Of a stretch of 34,398 nucleotides of DNA, positions 16,488 through 25,571 are shown one piece after another. The DNA is from Vibrio maritimus. GTDB taxonomy: Bacteria; Pseudomonadota; Gammaproteobacteria; Enterobacterales; Vibrionaceae. The stretch covers positions 1 to 34,398 of the forward strand of contig BBMT01000025.1 in assembly GCA_000755425.1 (NCBI GenBank), given 5' to 3'. The notes under the pieces were generated by a model. That model saw nothing but the letters and a program-made list of their open reading frames with translations, was not told the origin of the DNA and ran no database searches. How positions within the stretch are numbered: the stretch's first letter is position 1; each line of letters begins with the position of its first letter. A program made the translations under genes and the position numbers.

Positions 16488-19487
16488 TTAGTAATTTGGT
16501 TTGGTCATCGCCGCTGAGGCAGAGTTAGTCGCAACTTGACTACCTGCGCCTTTTGGCTGGTAACGCTCTGCTTTGGCAGGCGCAGCGTTGATGATGATTT
16601 CACCGAGCTCTTGCTTGCCTTCCGCTTTCGCCATTGGTGCACTTGCGTGACCTTTAAACGTTACTTTCGCAGGAGCCGCTTGCTTAGGCTTTTCAGCCTC
16701 AACTGGCGCTTCTACTGCAGGAGTTACAGCTTCGGTTGCAGGCTCTACAGAAACTTCCGCTTCAGCAACTGGTGCTGGAGTGCTTTCTGGAGCCGCTTCA
16801 ACAGTTTTAGGCGCTTCTGCTACGACAGCTTCTGCGATTACTGGTTCAGCAACGGCAGGTGCTTCAGTTGCTACCGCTTCAACGACAGCAGTTTCGACAA
16901 CCTCAGCTACAGCCTTTGGCTCTGGTGCAACAACTGGCTCTGGCTTGCGCATAACGATGACTTTACCCATCGCCATTTCTGGCATTGCCATACCTGTTAC
17001 TGCTAGTACTGGCGTTTCAACGACTTCTGCTTGCGGCTTCGCTTTCGGTTTTGGTTTCACAATACCGTAGCTTGGCATCACTTTACCCATTGCCATCTCT
17101 GGTGATGCAACACCGCCTTTACGTAGGCGGAATGGGTTAGGGCGACGATCACGACCGCGACGACGACGTTGACCACTTGCACGCAAGTGACGTGGTGAAC
17201 GACGGTTACGACGTTGCTTGCCTTCCTCTTTAGCACCCGCTTCGTTTGACGCTTCTGGAGCTTGCGGTTTTTCTACCGGAGCTTGAGCGACAACGGCTGC
17301 TTCTTGTTGCGTTTCGAGTTCTTCTTGCTTCGCGTTTTGATCTTTCACGCGAACTTGCTTAGTGAGTTTACGACGCTGACGACGCTCTTTCACTTTCGCT
17401 GTTTTCTCTTCCGCACGAGGAGCTTTCTTCTCAGCTTGAACGTCAGCAGCGATTTGCTTGCCTTGTTCTTCTACCTTCGAGTTGTTAGCTGCTTCGTCAC
17501 GTTTCTTGTTGCGACGGTCTTGCTGCTTGTTACGACGGTTTTGAGGTTTGCGCGGCTCTTGTGCGTTGCTTTGCGTTTCTTTTTCTTCATCGCGGTCACG
17601 GTTAGGCTTGTTACGACGATTCTTGTTGCGATCGTTGTCACGAGTCTCTTTGTTGTTGCGACGACGCTGATCGTTGTTGCGGTTACGGCGCGAACGATTA
17701 TTGCGATTCTTGTTGTTCTCTTCTTTCTTCTCTGGCTCTTTCTTTTCAGGCTCTGGAGACGCAAATAGCGAACTAATTGCCGAAAGAATTCGTGAGAACA
17801 GGCCTGGTTTTTCAACTTTAGGCTCAGCTGCAGGTTTCTTCTCTGGCGCTTTAGGCGCTGGAGTTGGAGCGCTTTGCGTTGGTGTCGCGAAGCCTTGCAG
17901 TGCTGGTTGTTCTACTTTACGTGGCTTAACCTCTGTCTCACCAGCTTCTTTTGCTTCTGCTTCACGCAGAGCTTCAAGCTTCTTAGGCAGTAGGTAAGAC
18001 AATAGATCTTGCTCTTCGCCTTCACGAACACGGATCACCTCAAAGTGCGGTGTTTCCATGTCTGAATCAGGAACGATAGTGATCTTCACTTCTTGAACAC
18101 GCTCGATGTGGTTAATTGAGCGGCGCTTCTCATTGAGTAGATAAGAGGCGATAGGCACAGGAACAATCGCTAAAGCCTGCGATGTGTTGTCCTTAAGCGC
18201 TTCTTCTTCAATCAGACGCAATACAGAAAGTGCAAGTGATTCGTTGTCACGAACGACACCAGTACCGCTACAACGCGGACAGATGTGGTGGCTAGCTTCA
18301 GCCAACGATGGGCTTAGACGCTGACGCGACATTTCTAGTAGGCCAAAGCGAGAGATTCGACCGATTTGAACGCGAGCACGGTCAATACGAACCGCTTCGC
18401 GTAGACGGTTTTCTACTTCACGTTGGTGACGAACTGGCGTCATATCGATGAAGTCGATAACCACTAGACCGCCTAGGTCGCGAAGACGTAATTGACGTGC
18501 AATTTCATCTGCTGCTTCTAGGTTGGTGTTCAGTGCCGTCTCTTCGATATCGCTGCCTTTCGTTGCGCGTGCTGAGTTGATATCGATAGAGGTTAGTGCC
18601 TCTGTTGGGTCGATAACAATGGAGCCACCTGAAGGTAGGCGCACTTCGCGTTGGAATGCAGATTCGATTTGGCTTTCAATTTGGTAGTGGCTGAACAATG
18701 GTACTTCGCTGTCGTACTTTTTAACACGGTTAACGAAGTCTGGGCGCACCAATTGAATGTGTTGGCGAGCACGCTCATAGATAGTGTTGCTATCAATAAG
18801 GATTTCACCGATATCACGACGTAGATAGTCACGCAAAGCGCGTACAATCACGTTACTTTCTTGGTGGATCAAAAATGGTGCAGGGTTTTGGTCTGCAGCG
18901 CCTTTGATGTTTTCCCAGTTGTTCAGTAGAAAACGTAAGTCCCACTCAAGCTCTTCTGCACTCTTACCAACACCCGCAGTACGGACAATAAGACCCATAC
19001 CTTGTGGCAGTTCAAGAGTACTTAGTGCTGCTTTTAGTTCAGTACGCTCTTCACCTTCGATGCGACGAGAAATACCGCCAGCGCGAGGGTTGTTTGGCAT
19101 TAGAACTAAGTAGCTACCTGCTAGAGAGATGTACGTTGTCAGAGCAGCGCCTTTGCTGCCACGCTCTTCTTTTTCAACTTGCACGATCACTTCTTGGCCT
19201 TCGCTCAAAACATCTTTGATGCTTGGGCGGCCTTGATAGGTATAACCTTCTGGGAAGTATTCTTTTGCAATTTCTTTAAGAGGGAGGAAACCGTGGCGTT
19301 CGGCACCGTAGTCAACGAAAGCGGCCTCTAGGCTAGGCTCAACTCGAGTGATACGTCCTTTGTAGATATTTGCTTTTTTTGACTCATGACCAGGACTTTC
19401 GATATCAAGATCGAAAAGCTTTTGGCCGTCAACCAAAGCAACACGCAACTCTTCTTTTTGAGTTGCGTTAATTAACATTCTTTTCAT
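16488..19487 (-). CDS. rne: Ribonuclease E, degradosome scaffold endoribonuclease
   Basis: The protein has 999 residues (E. coli 1061). The catalytic half includes the S1 RNA-binding domain (about 35-125), the DNase I-like active site with DINSAR (D302) and VVIDFIDM (second catalytic Asp), and the zinc-link CPRCSGTG for tetramer formation. The C-terminal half is disordered: a membrane-targeting amphipathic helix (PGLFSRILSAISSLFAS), long Arg/Asn-rich RNA-binding stretches, two copies of an EMAMGKV microdomain, and an Ala/Pro/Glu/Val-rich tail ending PNY. The enzyme starts most mRNA decay and processes rRNA and tRNA. The start is set at MKRMLINATQ; 47 codons of open frame upstream are leader sequence. 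A 350-base leader suggests the autoregulation known from E. coli. Confidence 0.96.
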   Translation of the reverse strand: MKRMLINATQKEELRVALVDGQKLFDLDIESPGHESKKANIYKGRITRVEPSLEAAFVDYGAERHGFLPLKEIAKEYFPEGYTYQGRPSIKDVLSEGQEVIVQVEKEERGSKGAALTTYISLAGSYLVLMPNNPRAGGISRRIEGEERTELKAALSTLELPQGMGLIVRTAGVGKSAEELEWDLRFLLNNWENIKGAADQNPAPFLIHQESNVIVRALRDYLRRDIGEILIDSNTIYERARQHIQLVRPDFVNRVKKYDSEVPLFSHYQIESQIESAFQREVRLPSGGSIVIDPTEALTSIDINSARATKGSDIEETALNTNLEAADEIARQLRLRDLGGLVVIDFIDMTPVRHQREVENRLREAVRIDRARVQIGRISRFGLLEMSRQRLSPSLAEASHHICPRCSGTGVVRDNESLALSVLRLIEEEALKDNTSQALAIVPVPIASYLLNEKRRSINHIERVQEVKITIVPDSDMETPHFEVIRVREGEEQDLLSYLLPKKLEALREAEAKEAGETEVKPRKVEQPALQGFATPTQSAPTPAPKAPEKKPAAEPKVEKPGLFSRILSAISSLFASPEPEKKEPEKKEENNKNRNNRSRRNRNNDQRRRNNKETRDNDRNKNRRNKPNRDRDEEKETQSNAQEPRKPQNRRNKQQDRRNKKRDEAANNSKVEEQGKQIAADVQAEKKAPRAEEKTAKVKERRQRRKLTKQVRVKDQNAKQEELETQQEAAVVAQAPVEKPQAPEASNEAGAKEEGKQRRNRRSPRHLRASGQRRRRGRDRRPNPFRLRKGGVASPEMAMGKVMPSYGIVKPKPKAKPQAEVVETPVLAVTGMAMPEMAMGKVIVMRKPEPVVAPEPKAVAEVVETAVVEAVATEAPAVAEPVIAEAVVAEAPKTVEAAPESTPAPVAEAEVSVEPATEAVTPAVEAPVEAEKPKQAAPAKVTFKGHASAPMAKAEGKQELGEIIINAAPAKAERYQPKGAGSQVATNSASAAMTKPNY

Positions 19488-19623
19488 TACAGAAATTCTC
19501 GTTGTATTTTCTTTGTTTTCATCATTGCTCTTGTCACAGGTTTCGTAACTCGCGGTGCCTGATCCCATGGCTTTATTTAATGCAGCCTCCCGGCTGGAAG
19601 GGATGCTCGTGGGCACTACAGTC

Positions 19624-19649
19624 ATCACACAAGGCTGAGGCTGTGTGAT
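19624..19649 (-). promoter_or_regulatory. Hairpin in the rne 5' leader
   Basis: ATCACACA and TGTGTGAT form a perfect 8-bp stem around a 10-base loop, inside the predicted rne leader about 140 bases before the start codon. It is a candidate for the RNase E autoregulatory sensor hairpin. Confidence 0.4.
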
Positions 19650-19848
19650 CCGCGTATCTAGCGGTATTACTCAAACACGAGTACGTGAGTAGGTGACAAG
19701 GAAGACTTAGCTTTCAACGTCTTATGCCAGTTGCTGCGTTTCAATACTAAGCGGTCTACTCAAGATATAATTGCTCAAAGATAATAGCGATAAATGTTAA
19801 ATCGATTCTAATTACCCAGTGCAGCTGTGAACTATAGCAGCGCAACGA

Positions 19849-19875
19849 ATTATCAGCAATCAGCTTTAGTGTAAA
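19849..19875 (-). promoter_or_regulatory. Candidate promoter of rne
   Basis: Read on the minus strand: TTTACA, 15 bases, then GATAAT. The predicted start near 19842 gives a leader of about 355 bases, close to the 361-base leader known for E. coli rne. Confidence 0.4.
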
Positions 19876-20087
19876 CCACAGAAAAAAACCAAGCTTTTGC
19901 GCGGTCTGTACGGTTAATGTACTGATTTTAATCGCCAAAATTAGAAGGTTGTGAAATTGGCTCTAATCGTGGTTAAAATTTATCCACAACTTGTACAGCC
20001 ACCACTACTTCGTCTGTTTTGACACAGTTCACAAGTTTCCGAATCGAGTACGGCAAATAGAAAGCGTTCTTTTCTTGATACTTTGAG

Positions 20088-20096
20088 TGTTATAAT
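20088..20096 (+). promoter_or_regulatory. Extended -10 promoter of rluC, predicted leaderless
   Basis: TGTTATAAT is a perfect extended -10 (TGn plus TATAAT). The last base is 6 bases before the A of the rluC ATG, so transcription should start on or next to the start codon. No good -35 and no ribosome site are present. Confidence 0.65.
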
Positions 20097-20102
20097 AACG
20101 AA

Positions 20103-21050
20103 ATGAGTGAAATTAGAACAAAAGTCCAATTCGTCGACATTGACGACGATATGGCTGGTCAACGCATTGATAACTTTTTGCGTAACCAACTTAAGAACAT
20201 CCCAAAAAGCGTTGTGTATCGAATCGTGCGCAAGGGCGAAGTGCGAGTTAACAAAAAGCGCGTTAAGGCTGAGTACAAGCTACAAGCGGGTGATTTAGTT
20301 CGTATCCCGCCTGTTACGTTGGAAGAAAAAGAGCAAGAAGCGCCGCTAAATACCAACCTAAATCGTGTTGCTGAGCTGGAATCTCAGATCATCTATGAAG
20401 ATGATCACATGCTGATCCTGAATAAACCGTCGGGACTGGCCGTTCACGGAGGCAGCGGCCTAAAGTTTGGTGCTATCGAAGCATTACGCGCGTTGCGACC
20501 ACAGGCTCGTTTTCTTGAACTGGTGCACCGAATCGACCGCGATACGTCTGGTATTTTATTGGTGGCGAAAAAACGCTCTGCGCTACGCCATCTGCAAGCT
20601 CAGTTCCGAGAGAAGACTGTACAGAAGTATTATTATGCTTTGGTGATGGGCAAGTGGAAGCCAAGCTGCAAAGTCGTCAAAGCGCCACTTCTTAAAAACG
20701 AAGTGAACAGCATTGTTAGAGTGAACCCTAACGGCAAGCCATCAGAAACACGATTCAAAGTACTGACGGCTTTTGAGCAAGCGACGTTAATTCAGGCAAG
20801 TCCGATTACTGGGCGTACTCACCAGATTCGCGTGCATACTCAATATACCGGTCACCCTATTGCATGGGACGACCGTTACGGCGACCGCCGCTTTGATGCG
20901 TACACGGGCAAAGCCGGGTTGGATCGCTTGTTCTTGCATGCTGCGAACATTATCTTTACCCATCCGGGTAAAGAAGAGCGAATGGAAATCCACGCCGAAA
21001 TGGAGCCTAAGCTTCAAAAAGCATTGGACAAGCTTAAGACGATGTCTTGA
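20103..21050 (+). CDS. rluC: 23S rRNA pseudouridine(955/2504/2580) synthase RluC
   Basis: The protein has 315 residues (E. coli 319). An N-terminal S4-like RNA-binding domain (about 17-80, MAGQRIDNFLRNQL through AGDLVRIPP) is followed by the RluA-type synthase domain. The catalytic motif HRIDRDTSG places the nucleophile at D145. LHAANIIFTHP and GRTHQIRVH are further family motifs. It isomerises three uridines in 23S rRNA. The start codon has no Shine-Dalgarno sequence, and the TATAAT box ends 6 bases upstream, pointing to a leaderless message. It is divergent from rne, as in E. coli. Confidence 0.94.
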   Translation: MSEIRTKVQFVDIDDDMAGQRIDNFLRNQLKNIPKSVVYRIVRKGEVRVNKKRVKAEYKLQAGDLVRIPPVTLEEKEQEAPLNTNLNRVAELESQIIYEDDHMLILNKPSGLAVHGGSGLKFGAIEALRALRPQARFLELVHRIDRDTSGILLVAKKRSALRHLQAQFREKTVQKYYYALVMGKWKPSCKVVKAPLLKNEVNSIVRVNPNGKPSETRFKVLTAFEQATLIQASPITGRTHQIRVHTQYTGHPIAWDDRYGDRRFDAYTGKAGLDRLFLHAANIIFTHPGKEERMEIHAEMEPKLQKALDKLKTMS

Positions 21051-21071
21051 GATTAGTGTGTTCTATTGATG

Positions 21072-21100
21072 AGCGAAGCCGATTTGGCTTCGCTTTTTTT
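21072..21100. terminator. Terminator of rluC
   Basis: AGCGAAGCC pairs with GGCTTCGCT around GATTT, followed by seven Ts. It lies between convergent rluC and yceF and could help both. Confidence 0.9.
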
Positions 21101-21126
21101 ATCCATCAATAAGTTTAGCGCTGAAA

Positions 21127-21711
21127 CTAGCCTAAAGGTGAGAGCCCATGTTTATCGAGCATACTCACTAAATCGATTAGGGGCAGACCCACTAACGTGT
21201 TTGGATCTTTGCCTTCTAACGCGCTAAATAAGCTAATGCCAAGTCCTTCGCTTTTGAAACTGCCGGCACAGTAATAAGGTTGCTCAAGATCGACGTAACG
21301 CTTAATCTGCGCTTGGTTAAGTGTTCTAAAAGTCACATCGAAGGTATCAACGGTGACGTCACACTCTCCGGTGTTGGTATTGACCACAGCGAGGCCGGTG
21401 TAGAAACGAATGGTTTTACCACTCTGCTGATTAAGTTGGGCAATCGCTGTTTCGCGATTTAGCGGTTTACCGATAATTTGGCCGTCGATAATACAGACTT
21501 GATCACTACCAATAACAAGCGCGTTGGGCTCGTTTTGCAGTGCACGTGCTTTTTGTTCAGCTAGACGTTGAACCAGCTGCATCGCTGACTCATCAGAACG
21601 AGCGGTTTCATCGACTTGTGGAGCGATGGCCTCAAAGGGCAGACCTAACTTCGCCAATAGCTCGGCACGATAAGGGGAAGTTGAGGCTAAAATGAGTCTT
21701 ATGGATTTCAT
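21127..21711 (-). CDS. yceF: Maf-family nucleoside triphosphate pyrophosphatase YceF (7-methyl-GTP type)
   Basis: The protein has 194 residues (E. coli YceF 194). It has the Maf N-terminal motif LILASTSPYRAELL, the substrate-specificity core APQVDETARSDES, GSDQV, the GKP loop and the C-terminal SFKSEGLGISLF...EGKDPNTLVGLPL. The enzyme hydrolyses 7-methyl-GTP and related modified nucleotides to monophosphates, cleaning the nucleotide pool. The ATG at 21711 is preferred over an in-frame start 14 codons upstream because the Maf fold begins right after it; the ribosome site is weak. It is divergent from yceD with about 135 bases between them, as in E. coli. Confidence 0.92.
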   Translation of the reverse strand: MKSIRLILASTSPYRAELLAKLGLPFEAIAPQVDETARSDESAMQLVQRLAEQKARALQNEPNALVIGSDQVCIIDGQIIGKPLNRETAIAQLNQQSGKTIRFYTGLAVVNTNTGECDVTVDTFDVTFRTLNQAQIKRYVDLEQPYYCAGSFKSEGLGISLFSALEGKDPNTLVGLPLIDLVSMLDKHGLSPLG

Positions 21712-21808
21712 TTTCGGTTCAGTTTTTCTATCATAATTGCAGTTTCTAGACATATTGATAGATTCTTAATCTGTAGGCAAAAAAAGTACAACTTTTTCGC
21801 CTTTTTCT

Positions 21809-21835
21809 TTGACTAAATCCGTTTTGGAAGATAAT
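21809..21835 (+). promoter_or_regulatory. Promoter of the yceD-rpmF-plsX-fab operon
   Basis: TTGACT, 15 bases, then GATAAT (21830-21835). The predicted start near 21842 leaves only about 5 bases before the yceD ATG at 21847. Confidence 0.5.
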
Positions 21836-21846
21836 ATTCGCGCCCT

Positions 21847-22375
21847 ATGCAAAAGGTAAAAATACCGCGAAGTGTTGACCCGGGTAAGACGGCACAAAAA
21901 AGACTCGACTATGATGGCATCATCCAAGTTAGCCTTTTTTAAGCGTTTGCACGAGTCAGTTAGTAGCGTAAAACGCGATGCTGAAGTGACATTGTCCTTT
22001 GGGCATGATGAACAGCGACTCGTTGTTATCTCTGGTAAAGCTAACATCGAAGTTGATTTGGAATGTCAGCGTTGTAATGAGATTTTCACACACTTGTGTG
22101 AAGTCCAATTCACTTATACTCCTTATTACAGTGAGAAGAGTGAAGAGGAAGCACCCGAAGATTATGATTTGGTAGATCTTAATGAGTACGGTGAGGTCGA
22201 TCTCATACAACTAGTTGAAGACGAGTTCATCTTAAACCTGCCTCAAGTCGCAATGCACGATATAGCAGACTGTAGCGTTGACTCAAACAACATGGTGTTT
22301 GGAGATATTCCGGAAGAGGTTCCAGAAGAAAAGCCAAATCCATTTGATGTTTTAAAGAGCTTAAAGCGTGAGTAA
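21847..22375 (+). CDS. yceD: YceD/DUF177 family protein, 23S rRNA accumulation factor (single-base frameshift)
   Basis: The repaired protein has 175 residues (E. coli 173). The true N-terminus MQKVKIPRSVDPGKTAQKRL lies at 21847 in a different frame from the rest. A six-T run at 21935-21940 has one T too many; with five, the sequence reads GIIQVSLFKRLHESVSSV and aligns with E. coli YceD without gaps. Later motifs are LECQRCNEIFTH, VDLIQLVEDEFILNLP and KPNPFDVLKSLKRE. The family is linked to 23S rRNA levels and is almost always encoded just before rpmF. No ribosome site precedes the ATG, and the promoter is so close that the message may have almost no leader. This is one of two insertion-type lesions in the window. 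Confidence 0.88.
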
Positions 22376-22418
22376 CTAAGTTACTGACGTTTAAATTACT
22401 AACATAGGAGTAGGGTCC

Positions 22419-22589
22419 ATGGCCGTACAAAAAAGCAAGAAGTCACGTTCTATGCGTGGCATGCGTCGTTCACATGATGCGCTAACTTCAGCTGCACTAT
22501 CTGTAGACGCAACTTCAGGTGAAACTCACCTACGTCACAACGTGACTGCTGACGGTTACTACCGTGGCAAAAAGGTTATCAACAAGTAA
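22419..22589 (+). CDS. rpmF: 50S ribosomal protein L32
   Basis: The protein has 56 residues: MAVQKSKKSRSMRGMRRSHD at the N-terminus and GYYRGKKVINK at the C-terminus, the standard gammaproteobacterial L32. It is intact. AGGAG at 22406-22410 gives a strong ribosome site, 8 bases before the ATG. It lies 43 bases after yceD and 9 bases before plsX, the universal yceD-rpmF-plsX arrangement that links ribosome and lipid synthesis. Confidence 0.96.
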   Translation: MAVQKSKKSRSMRGMRRSHDALTSAALSVDATSGETHLRHNVTADGYYRGKKVINK

Positions 22590-22598
22590 GGTTGACCT

Positions 22599-23623
22599 TT
22601 GCATAATATAACCGTTGCACTTGATGCAATGGGCGGGGATTTCGGTCCTTCCGTAACAGTGCCTGCCGCCGTGCAGGCACTGTCGCATTTCCCAGAGCTA
22701 AAAGTGGTGCTTGTTGGCGACGCTCCGTCAATAAACACGCAACTCAAACAGTTAGGTTACCAACGCAGCCCTCGCCTTGAGGTGATGCATAGTGACCGAG
22801 TCATTTCGAATTCCGAAAAGCCTTCCTTCGCCTTAAGAAACAGTCACGATACGTCTATGCGTATTGCTTTAGATCTGGTTGAATCTGAGCGTGCAGATGC
22901 ATGTGTTAGCGGCGGAAATACCGGCGCATTGATGGCGTTGTCACGTTATCGACTCAAACTTCTCCCTGGTATCGATAGACCGGCTCTTGTTTCTGCACTG
23001 CCAACCAAATCCGGTGCGAAAACCTGGATGCTCGACTTGGGCGCAAACGCGTCGGTTGATGCAGACTCTTTATTTCAATTCGCCGTCATGGGCAGTGCAC
23101 TTGCCGAACAACATTTGGGCCGCAGCCACGTGTTGCCATTCTCAATATTGGTGCCGAAGAAATTAAGGGTAATGATTTAGTTAAACGTTGCTCAGAAATG
23201 CTGACACAATGCCCATCCATTAACTATATTGGATTCGTCGAGGGTAATGAGTTACTGAGCGATTGTGCCGATGTGATCGTTTGCGATGGATTTGTTGGTA
23301 ATACCACATTGAAAGCGTGCGAAGGAACTGCGCAGTTTGTTTTGGACAAACTCAAAGCGAAGTTGGCTACGTCAACCATCAAGGGGTGGCTGGCTAGATT
23401 GCTGTTTTCTGACATGTTAAGTGAAGTAAAAGCACTGAACCCCGACCAGTATAACGGGGCAAGTTTGTTAGGATTGCGCGGCATTGTCATAAAAAGCCAC
23501 GGAAGCGCTGATATTTCGGCGCTTGTTAATGCAATAGGCGAAGCGGTTCACGAGGTTAAGCGCCAAGTGCCAAACCAAATAAGCGATCGTCTAGAAGCAG
23601 TGTTACTCGAGAGGCAGTATTAG
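22599..23623 (+). CDS. plsX: Phosphate acyltransferase PlsX (single-base frameshift)
   Basis: The repaired protein has 341 residues. The N-terminus is TVALDAMGGDFGPSVTVPAA, with the TTG at 22599 as the likely start. Further motifs are SGGNTGALM, LDLGANASVDADSLFQFAVMG, VCDGFVGNTTLKACEG and NPDQYNGASLLGLRGIVIKSHG. PlsX makes acyl-phosphate from acyl-ACP for the first step of phospholipid synthesis. The frame breaks at about 23126: CGCAGCCACG should read CGCAGCCCACG, giving RSPRVAILNIGAEEIKGND; the bases from 23135 to 23198 are then fully coding. It runs 5 bases short of fabH, so the two are probably coupled. Confidence 0.92.
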
Positions 23624-23628
23624 TCTTC

Positions 23629-24578
23629 ATGTATAGCAAAATTTTAGGTACGGGCAGCTACCTGCCATCTCAGATCCGCACCAATGCCGATCTAGAGAAA
23701 ATGGTAGACACGACAGATGAATGGATTGTCACTCGCACAGGTATTAAAGAGCGCCGCATTGCCGCCGAAGACGAAACCGTCGCGGATATGGGCTATGAAG
23801 CCTCATTAAAAGCGATTGAAATGGCGGGTATCGATAAAAACGATATCGATCTGATCATTGTTGCAACGACAAGTAGCAGCCACGCGTTTCCGTCGTCTGC
23901 GTGTCAAGTTCAAGCAAAACTTGGTATTCAAGGTTGCCCTGCATTCGATATGGCGGCAGCATGTACTGGCTTTGTTTATGCGTTGTCAGTTGCAGACCAA
24001 CATATCCGCTCTGGTATGTGTAAAAACGTATTGGTGATCGGTTCAGATTGTCTATCAAAAACTGTTGAAGAGATTGATCGCTCTACTATTATTTTGTTTG
24101 GCGATGCTGCAGGCGCCGTAGTTCTTGGCGCAAGCGAAGAGCAGGAATTATCTCGACACATCTATATGCAGATGGCCGTTTTGGCGATTTGCTTAGTCTT
24201 GAAATGCCAGTTCGTGGTGGTGAGCTAGATAAATGGCTTAACATGTCAGGCAACGAAGTCTTTAAGGTAGCGGTAACCCAGCTATCTAAATTGGTGAAAG
24301 ACACTCTGGCAGCCAATGGGATGAGCAAAGAAGATCTCGATTGGTTAGTGCCTCATCAAGCGAACTATCGCATTATTGCCGCGACAGCGAAGAAACTTGG
24401 CATGTCGATGGATCAAGTGGTACTGACACTTGATCGTCACGGTAACACGTCAGCCGCTACGGTACCGACCGCACTCGATGAAGCCGTGCGTGATGGCCGA
24501 ATTAAGCGTGGACAAAACCTGTTATTAGAAGCGTTTGGTGGTGGATTTACTTGGGGTTCGGCGCTCGTACGCTTCTAA
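23629..24578 (+). CDS. fabH: Beta-ketoacyl-ACP synthase III, FabH (single-base frameshift)
   Basis: The repaired protein has 316 residues. The catalytic triad is present: Cys in AAACTGF, His in VPHQANYRI and Asn in RHGNTSAAT. It condenses acetyl-CoA with malonyl-ACP to start fatty-acid chains. The frame breaks at 24142, where GAAGAGCAGG should read GAAGAGCCAGG; the repaired stretch reads GASEEPGIISTHLYADGRFG, which restores the family consensus, whereas the unrepaired reading (EEQELSRHIYMQM) does not. The second frame then runs through DLLSLEMPVRGGE to SALVRF. It follows plsX at 5 bases and precedes fabD by 57. Confidence 0.93.
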
Positions 24579-24635
24579 CTCCGCCCAAACCAAACGGTAT
24601 AAAAGTCATAGATTGCGTTGTTTAAGGAAATAACG

Positions 24636-25558
24636 ATGAGTAATTTTGCAATCGTGTTCCCAGGTCAGGGTTCACAAACAGTTGGCATGCTTGCAGAGCT
24701 AGGCGAGCAACATGAGATCGTGAAAGCGACATTTGCAGAAGCATCAGATGCACTAGGTTACGACCTTTGGGCATTGGTTCAAAATGGTCCTGCTGAAGAT
24801 CTTAATCAGACACACCGTACGCAGCCTGCTTTGCTCGCTTCTTCTGTTGCTATTTGGCGTGTGTGGCAAGAGCAAGGACTTGCTCAACCAGCATTGGTTG
24901 CTGGCCACAGCTTAGGCGAATACTCTGCGCTAGTTTGTGCAGGTGTGATTGATTTCAAAGAAGCCATTAAGCTTGTTGAGCTGCGCGGTCAGCTAATGCA
25001 AGAAGCTGTACCAGCTGGTGTAGGCGCTATGTACGCGATCATCGGTCTAGATGATGAGTCTATTGCAAAAGCGTGTGAAGAAGCAGCACAAGGTGAAGTG
25101 GTTTCTCCTGTAAACTTCAACTCGCCAGTCAGGTCGTGATTGCTGGTAACAAAGCGGCAGTTGAGCGTGCAGGCGCATTATGCAAAGAAGCGGGTGCAAA
25201 ACGTGCATTGCCGCTCCCTGTTTCAGTACCTTCTCACTGTGCACTAATGAAGCCAGCAGCAGAAAAGCTAGCCATTGCTCTAGAAGCAATTGAATTCAAG
25301 GCGCCATCTGTTCCAGTTATCAATAACGTTGATGTGGCAACAGAGACTGAGCCTGCAAAAATTAAAGATGCACTTGTACGTCAGCTACACAGCCCAGTTC
25401 GCTGGACTGAAGGTGTAGAGAAGATGAGTGAGCAAGGTGTAGAGAAACTGCTAGAACTTGGTCCAGGTAAAGTTCTAACCGGTCTAACCAAGCGTATCGT
25501 TAAGACATTGAGTGCGGCAGCCGTAAACGACGCTGCATCACTTGAAGCTGCAAAATAA
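24636..25558 (+). CDS. fabD: Malonyl-CoA:ACP transacylase FabD (single-base frameshift)
   Basis: The repaired protein has 307 residues. FPGQGSQ opens the enzyme and the catalytic serine is S92 in AGHSLGEYSALV, with the His in PVSVPSHCALM. It moves malonyl from CoA to ACP. The start at 24636 has AAGGA 7 bases upstream; an in-frame TTG at 24618 is unsupported. The frame breaks at 25128: CGCCAGTCAGG should read CGCCAGGTCAGG, giving NFNSPGQVVIAGN, exactly the family pattern. There is usually one essential fabD, so a real null mutation is implausible. It lies in the fab operon 13 bases before fabG. Confidence 0.94.
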
Positions 25559-25571
25559 AAGGAATCCAATA

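Larger units (their letters stand above)
19488..20102. other. rne leader and rne/rluC divergent promoter region
   Basis: These 615 bases contain no protein gene I trust. From right to left they hold the rluC extended -10 promoter, the candidate rne promoter and an rne 5' leader of about 350 bases with hairpins. The open frame directly upstream of rne is unsupported as coding. Confidence 0.7.

Noticed and set aside
17480..17720. Tandem DNA repeat in the CGACG/GTTGTT-rich stretch of rne
   Set aside because: It reflects codon repetition for an Arg/Asn-rich segment, not a phased repeat with fixed unit length.
17262..17768. Long plus-strand open frames opposite rne (e.g. 17262-17768 and 16536-17006)
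   Set aside because: They are shadows of the Arg/Asn- and Ala/Val-rich RNase E tail; the low-complexity products rich in Phe, Leu and Arg have no protein character.
19488..19628. 47-residue N-terminal extension of RNase E
   Set aside because: The family starts at MKRMLINATQ, and the extension falls in the mRNA leader without conservation or a ribosome site.
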